Source: Neopestalotiopsis rosae
Taxonomy: Eukaryota; Ascomycota; Sordariomycetes; Amphisphaeriales; Sporocadaceae
Direction: 5' to 3'
Assembly: GCA_023078685.1 (NCBI GenBank)
Contig: JALGAS010000004.1
Location: 3,348,001-3,412,000, forward strand
DNA: 64,000 nt
Both the position numbers and the translations under genes were made by a program. How positions within the stretch are numbered: the stretch's first letter is position 1; each line of letters begins with the position of its first letter. Shown here piece by piece: positions 58,425 through 64,000 of this stretch. The notes under the pieces were generated by a model, which had not been told where the DNA came from, made no database searches, and saw only the letters and a program-made list of their open reading frames with translations.

Positions 58425-59251
58425 GTGGCTCTCTACGATCACTTTGCTGCCCTCTTCATGACCAAAGAACTGTCAGACTTTCAGCTCCGCTGCACCGACA
58501 GCACTGCAACCATTCCGGTTCATCGTGTTGTTCTATCCGCACAGTCTCCAGTCTTTCACAGAGACATGGCTGCTGCACCCACGGTATGTCCACGTCCAAA
58601 GTCTGCTTCCGACGCGCACTGACTTAAGTGTTTAGATGAACGGTGTTGGACGCATGATTCTGTCGGACAAGGATCCGTCCGTCTTGATAAAGTTCCTTTC
58701 GATCATGTACAGAGGTAGCTACGACGACGTGGTCTTTGGACAATGGAGTGCCCCCCATATCGCCACAACCTGGTCTTTGGATAAGTTGTGGTCATTCATC
58801 AGCAAAGGCCACGGCACCGAATGGGAGGCCGACAAAAAAGACCAAAAGGCTCTGTACAACTTTGTTCAATCTCACGACATGATGAGCACATAGACCTGGA
58901 ACAAGGTGTTTGAAAGCTTCAAAGATGCATTCTACCTTTACATGATGGCAAAGAAATACCAGTGCGCAATCGCGGGCGTCGTTGCACATGAACGTTTCCA
59001 CGATATTCTGGATCTATTCCTTGACAAGGAAGAGTATGGAGACGTCGAAATTGGGATGCTCGTCGAGTTTATCGACGAGTTGTACGAGAAGACTGTTCCA
59101 GGCGATAACCTTCGCAAAGAGATGTGCATCGCAATCAAGCGCTTCAGCAAGAAGGGAAGTCGAAGTGGGTCGCCGCATCAAGGCTCAGGCCGCTGAGCTC
59201 ATCAGAGTCCGCCCAGAGTTCCTCGATGACATGAACAACTGCATTATCTAA
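58425..59251 (+). pseudogene. BTB/POZ copy 4, several lesions
   Basis: Exon 1 (58425..58583) starts with GTG where the other copies have ATG (then ALYDHFAALFMTKELSDFQLRC). Exon 2 from 58636 keeps ILSDKDPSVLIKFLSIMYRGSYDD but has a TAG at 58891..58893, then regains YLYMMAKKYQCAIAGVVAHERF and VEFIDELYEKTVPGD. A +1-type frameshift near 59150 moves the tail to another frame, where KAQAAELIRVRPEFLDDM continues to a stop at 59251. Start loss, nonsense codon and frameshift together mark a pseudogene, although its promoter still has an ordered repeat array. Confidence 0.88.
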
Positions 59252-60041
59252 GGAGACAAACATTCGATTGGGGGTATAACAAACGAGAAACGTCAGCGAT
59301 GGAGTTCAAGTGTCAGTAGGAAAGTTGAGGAGGATTCTATCATATGATAACGATCCTTGGTTTGGATGGAGGGCAGTTGGATTTGCGAAGGAATCTCACG
59401 ATTTTGACACTAAATCGATGACATCAAGGTATTTTCTTTGGCTACACAGGAATGAATTTGTTTTACGCAAGTCTGCTATGGTTTGCATCTAGACTTTGCT
59501 GTGTATTTTCAGCTCGAATATGAGATCATGGTTTGACAGTCTATCGGTATCTTCTTTCGTGTTGCTCTGGTGACATGATCTATGGCTACGGCTCGTTCAA
59601 ACCATGGTCATCTGTCCCTGGGAGGGAAGTTTTTTCAGTTTTTTTTTTCCCCCCTTAATTCTATTATGTGGTTTATTCACGTCACTTCAATATGCTTCAT
59701 AAGTCGACGGCCTAGTATTTCGCCGCCAAGTAATCTGCACAGCATATATAAAGGTCTGTACCCTCCGTCCCCGCGCTCAACTCCACAGGCATTGATTAGT
59801 AAAGCTGAATTGCACATAAGCTAAAAGTACCCACCTAGCACAGGAATTTGAATTCCGCTGTGCAGCATCACGCAGCGTGGCGTCTAAATTGACAAACTTT
59901 TTGACTCACGTCTGGATGCGAACTTTCTCTATTTAAAGTGCATCTGTTCTCCCTCTTCTCGCATAGGCTTTTTGCTTCTCTTTGAGGTTATAGATCCACC
60001 AGGACACCATTGCAACGTACGACGAAGGCACCATCATAACC
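59252..60041. other. Intergenic
   Basis: About 790 bp. It contains a T/C tract near 59630-59655 and a TATATAAA box near 59744. No gene is recognised before the RidA-like start. Confidence 0.5.
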
Positions 60042-60500
60042 ATGTCGCACTTACAATACTTTTCATACCCTGGTGTAGGCGAGAGAAACCAAAAGAATTT
60101 CAAATACTCGCAAGCGGTCCGAGTTGATAATCGCATCGAATGTTCTGGTCAAGGTAAGCAGTTACATGATTCTCGGAGATCAGGTAGCTAACACCAACCA
60201 GAAGGCTGGAACCCGGAGACGGGAGAGTTTTACAAGGAGATTAATGAACAAATTGACCAGGCCTTCAAGAATGTCGAGATTGCGTTGAAGCACGCCGGCG
60301 GCAAAGGGTGGTCCCAAGTCTACCGAGTCAACTCGTACCATGTGCCAATCAACAATGAAGCAATCGCGGCCATGGTGCGGAATTTTAAGAAATGGGTTCC
60401 GGATCATGAGCCAATCTGGACTTGCGTCGGAGTTCCAAGATTAGGCGAGGACGACATGAGAGTTGAGATTGAAGTGGTCGCACACGATCCGAAGGAATGA
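60042..60500 (+). CDS. RidA/YjgF/YER057c/UK114 family protein
   Basis: Two exons (60042..60153, 60202..60500) give 136 residues from MSHLQYFSYPGVGERN. RVDNRIECSGQEGWNPETGEF and QAFKNVEIALKHAGGKGWSQVYRVNSY are the family core, and the end has WTCVGVPRLGEDDMRVEIEVVAHD, with the conserved hydrophobic strand near the acidic end. RidA proteins form trimers and deaminate reactive enamine/imine intermediates; some divergent fungal forms sit in metabolite clusters. The conserved Arg of archetypal RidA is not clearly present, so imine deaminase activity is uncertain. Confidence 0.88.
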
Positions 60501-61233
60501 GCTTTGCCCGAATAAACAAATCGTGGCCATCAAGGTCTCTCAAGTTTTTGGAACAAGGATGATGTATGTCAATTCTTTCTAGTCGGCACGTGATATACAA
60601 CCATCACTTTCCACTCATTGATGTGTACGGACAGTCTCTAGGGTGTGATATAGTTGACTAGACATCCTTCTTCTTTTGGGATCAGGAGAAATCTCGTCCG
60701 TCAGCTACCTGCATCGTCTCCAACTAGGCAATCAACCACAGACAAGGTCTCATATCATTTGGTACCAACATCATCAACTTGTTCTGAATGTAGCTATCAA
60801 CAGCCCTTTGGTCCGAATGGGGAAGAAAGATCTACGCAGTCAATGTCATAACGTAAAGCCTCAAATACCGAACATATTGCCGGATTTTAGGATTGCTATT
60901 TTTTGAGCTCGGCGACTTTACGAATACGAGGTCATCGATGAGTAGTTCGGGTAATAAACAAGTCAACATCATTGCCCAGAAAGATTGTAGGACGTCAAGC
61001 CCCGGCGGCTAATATCCAACGTAGCCAAGCGTGGCCAGCTATAAGATCCGCCAATCAGTGTCGAGAAAGATGTTGACAAATGCCGACTATAGTTACCGAT
61101 CAATTATGAGGCAGAGCGAAGTGCACGCAGCAATGACTCCTCGGGATATAAAAAGTGTCATCAAAACTGCTGTTGCAATTTGTCAACTCGATTGCATCAG
61201 TCACAACTCTTGAGCAAACCACCAACCCATAAA
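60501..61233. other. Intergenic
   Basis: About 730 bp. A TATAAAAA box at 61147..61154 precedes the SGNH-like gene. No other gene is recognised. Confidence 0.5.
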
Positions 61234-61815
61234 ATGCTCTCCAGTCTTTTCTTTCTACTTGCCATCGGGGCGGCATCAGCCGCCGACCATACCATGGGCT
61301 TCATCGGCTGCTCCATGGCCGAGAACGTCGCCCAAGGCTACGTCGCCGACGGCGGCAAGCGCATGTGGCCCAACTACGGCACCAGCGGACAGGTCGTGCA
61401 GTCCTGGACCGACGTCAACTCGGCGTCGTGGAAGCTGTACGACCAGTAGGTCGCAAAGTATGGCAAGCCCGACACGGTCTGGGTGCAGATCTGCATCTTT
61501 GCGCAGCAGGGCGCCACGGCCGACGAGGTGAAAAAGATGATTGCCAATGCGCGCGCGCACTCCAACGCCGACGCTGCCGTTTACCTTACCGGCCAGCCCC
61601 TTTACGAGCAAGGGCGCAACTGCTTCTTGGCTGGCGATGGCGGCGCCAATATGACAGATACTCTGGCCAAGACTGTTGCTGCAGACACTTCGCTCGTCAA
61701 CGTGACATACCCTGGCTCTTTCCTGCTCCATCCGAGTGAGGTCCAAGATGGTTGTCATGCGAATACTGCCGGACAGAAGTCATTGGGCCAGCAGGCACTC
61801 GCCTTCTGGAGTTGA
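61234..61815 (+). pseudogene. Secreted SGNH-hydrolase-like protein with an internal TAG
   Basis: An intronless 193-codon frame with a signal peptide (MLSSLFFLLAIGAASA), an N-terminal block MGFIGCSMAENVAQGY with a Ser in the place of an SGNH nucleophile, GKRMWPNYGTSGQVVQSW, then a TAG at 61447..61449. The same frame continues VAKYGKPDTVWVQICIF and ends with a DGCHANTAGQ motif, suitable for the catalytic Asp-x-x-His. Cys residues and N-x-T sites suit secretion. No intron fits around the stop. Apart from this one codon the gene looks functional: a recent nonsense mutation, a sequencing error or read-through. The family call is moderate. Confidence 0.7.
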
Positions 61816-62966
61816 TGATCGCGGTGCAGCTGCTGATCCACCTACGGCTCATGGTGGGGAGTGCAAATCGGACTCGAAATGGAAAAGAAACGTTCAAAGG
61901 TCATAGTCGTCGGTATATCAGTGTCGCTCTGAGACGGTATGTAGCACAATGACTCCAAAATGTGGGACGGTGTACGACGCAAATAGTCAAAATACACGTT
62001 GATTTGTGTCCCTATTGTCTTTGCCAAACATCGCCCGCCACCCCTCAGTGCCATGATATTAGCTTGCGTGGAAAACCCCTTTGCTCACGGGCAAGACTTT
62101 GTGTCCTTCAGGGCATGTTTTGAACTCTCCATCAAGAACAAAACTCCGACAATAAGAATGCAGATTAAGCATAGAATTGGCCGTGTAGTATGTCAATCCG
62201 GAGCATGGCCGAGTGGTCAATCGATTTCCAGCGACTCCTGCCAATGACAGGCGATTGCTGGGGGTATAACCCCCCGAAAAGCCTAAGATCCATTGCGTTA
62301 GTGGCCCGCTGAACCCCGGGCATTTCTTCACACTACGGATCGGCACTGAGATAGAGGCTTGCGAGAAGTGGTTCTAATCCACTGCATCGCATGTATGATT
62401 CCGACAGCCTGGGTAAACTATTGATCGCCTTATCAGTTCCTGCGTTGAGTTGAGCTCGGCGTTGTTTGCTGCTGATCCCCCACTGTCGTGCATGTTACTG
62501 TCCTGCGGGACTCACCATAACGCACAAATACAGCGTGGGAAGTGGGTGCGGTGTGCATGCATGTATACAATGCAGTGCAGGCACGATGTTCCAAAGGTAT
62601 ATGACCTTCTTTAAGAAATTGCGCATCACGAATGCAACAGGAATATTCAAAAGAGTCGCAAAGCTCGCAATCTTCACCCGTCAACAAATTGGTGGTTGGT
62701 AAAAGAGTATCGGTAGCACAAGTCCCGGAAATCGCCGCCATCCCCACATCCGCAAAGATAGACGATCAAGATTGAAGTCATATCACTGACATATCTGGGG
62801 TCGAAGAAATCGTGGTGCCTGGGCATGATAGAGGAAATATCGATCAGGATATCGGATGGGTATAAAATGATTGCAGAACCCAAGTCGAACTATCGCACGC
62901 GCTCGACGGATAGAGTTTACTTTTAGCTTCTATCAACCAAGTGTCGCAACTCGTCCAACTGTAACA
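61816..62966. other. Intergenic, with TATA box of the isochorismatase gene
   Basis: About 1.15 kb. TATAAAA at 62861..62867 lies about 100 bp before the next start. A GGCCGAGTGGTCAA string at 62208 resembles a tRNA D-arm but has no matching T-arm or acceptor. Confidence 0.5.
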
Positions 62967-63913
62967 ATGTTCGGTAGAGCCTATACATCCCTGCTAGCAC
63001 TGGCCAGTGTGGTCCAAGGAGTTCCAGTACGCAATGCCTATCCGACAACATCTCGCGAGAGTCTTGACTAATACATAACATAGTTCTCGAGCCGGCTTCA
63101 CAAGAACACTGCTCTTGTACTCATTGATGTTCAAAATGATTTCATCACCGGCTCTCTGAACAACTCTCGCGCGCCAGCCATTCTGCCAAAGATCTATCAA
63201 TTGCTGGATGATCATGAATGGCCATTCATTGCAGCGTCACAGGGTAATCCCTCCACAGCACGTCAATTGACCCAATGCTTATCTCAACCACAGATTGGCA
63301 TCCCATCGACCATGTTTCTTTTGCCTCAGCCCACCCTGGCAAGGAATCGGGAGATTCGGTGAACATCACGTTCCTGGACACCGCGACCAAGATTGAGACG
63401 CAGGGTCTCTACGCAAACCACTGCGTTCCCGAAACCTGGGGCGCCGAAATCGAGACGGGCGTGCAAACACGTCTGCACTATCTCGAGGGCTTCCGCACAC
63501 CCGTCAACTACATCAAGAAGGCTCAGAACCATTCGGTGGACTCTTACTCGGCCTTTGCCGACAACCAGTACCACCAGTTCACGACCCTGGACTCGGAACT
63601 GTCCCTGCACAGCATCGAGACCATTGTCATTACCGGTCTCATCACCAACGCCTGCGTCCGCGGCACCTCGATTGACGGCATCAAACTTGGATACGAAGTG
63701 ATCCTGATCGAGGACGCGACCGAGACAGTATCGGACGAAGTCAAGGCGAGCGCGATAGCGGAACTTGAAGGGTGGGGTACGTCAACTATCACTCAACCCC
63801 TGTCCGTGAAGCGTCGGAGCTAATGATAAGCAGGTGTCCAAGTCATGAACTTGACCGATTGGGAGGCAGCTTATCCCACGTCCTCGAGATCGAGAAGGTT
63901 ACTCGAATTATGA
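62967..63913 (+). CDS. Isochorismatase/nicotinamidase-family hydrolase with N-terminal signal-like exon
   Basis: Four exons (62967..63026, 63084..63243, 63294..63776, 63834..63913) give 260 residues. Exon 1 alone encodes MFGRAYTSLLALASVVQGVP, a plausible signal peptide. The hydrolase core has ALVLIDVQNDFITGSL (catalytic Asp), DWHPIDHVSFA, the Lys region NYIKKAQNHSVDSYSAF and the nucleophile Cys in GLITNACVRGTSIDG, then EGWGVQVMNLTDW completed across the last intron. The order and spacing fit the nicotinamidase branch, which deamidates nicotinamide or related amides; isochorismatase activity on plant isochorismate is the alternative. The last intron replaces an unspliced ending at 63823 that lacks the conserved tail. 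Confidence 0.88.
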
Positions 63914-64000
63914 GAAATGAGATACGAAACAAAATATTAGTATGGAGTATAATGGCCACCGGACCTTAAATGTTCGGAACAGAAGTAATGAATACAGAAC
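63914..64000. other. 3' flank to window edge
   Basis: Only the downstream flank of the hydrolase; no feature is seen. Confidence 0.5.

Noticed and set aside
62200..62300. Possible tRNA (GGCCGAGTGGTCAA, like a Ser/Leu tRNA D-arm)
   Set aside because: No T-loop GTTCGAAT, no matching acceptor stem and no plausible anticodon arm; a chance match or old fragment.
63777..63823. Unspliced C-terminus of the isochorismatase gene ending at 63823
   Set aside because: Splicing at GTACGT/AAGCAG gives the family-typical EGWGVQV tail with a stop at 63913.

Overview
The window is nuclear DNA of a filamentous ascomycete (Pezizomycotina); I cannot resolve the class. The evidence is small GT-AG introns of about 50-80 bp in most genes, Zn2Cys6 and C2H2 regulators, several cytochromes P450, a cutinase, an FG nucleoporin with a CCCH finger, and a eukaryotic 40S ribosomal protein gene. 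I found no tRNA, rRNA, CRISPR array or intact transposon.

Layout. (1) 0-11 kb is an accessory enzyme region: a truncated C2H2/Zn2Cys6 regulator joined to the 5'-less end of a phytanoyl-CoA dioxygenase-like gene, a frameshifted class III extradiol (LigB) dioxygenase, an FAD monooxygenase, a P450 and a secreted GH5 hydrolase. (2) 11.4-20.1 kb is a conserved housekeeping block: NUP42/AMO1-like nucleoporin, 40S S20 (uS10), an ASCC2/Cue3-like CUE protein, and a zinc-finger protein carrying a trypsin-like protease domain with a visible His/Asp/Ser triad. (3) 20.7-28 kb pairs two regulators with an NmrA-like reductase and a divergent complex I PSST/NDUFS7-like subunit. The promoter between the first regulator and the reductase is packed with a GTGGGAT repeat. 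(4) 28.6-34.8 kb has a tiny Gly-rich peptide gene behind three palindromes, a lineage-specific hypothetical protein, a ketopantoate reductase-like gene and a cutinase. (5) 37.5-49.5 kb looks like a terpenoid/aromatic metabolism cluster: cupin, stand-alone class I terpene cyclase related to the cyclase half of chimeric synthases, P450, sulfotransferase-like protein, amidohydrolase, secreted intradiol dioxygenase and a CYP52-like P450. (6) 51.3-59.3 kb is a same-strand tandem array of BTB/POZ genes: two intact copies, one C-terminal relic, one copy with a single nonsense codon and one with several lesions. The two intact copies share a nearly identical ~130-bp promoter, and the last copy has a four-fold operator-like repeat. 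(7) 60-64 kb has a RidA-family gene, a secreted SGNH-like gene with one internal stop, and an isochorismatase-family hydrolase with an N-terminal signal-like exon.

Splice junctions below were derived by hand. Each multi-exon model listed as intact keeps frame from start to stop. The most notable items are the BTB array with its duplicated promoter, the PSST-like paralogue beside two regulators, the zinc finger-protease fusion, the stand-alone terpene cyclase cluster, and the TF/dioxygenase chimera at the left edge.
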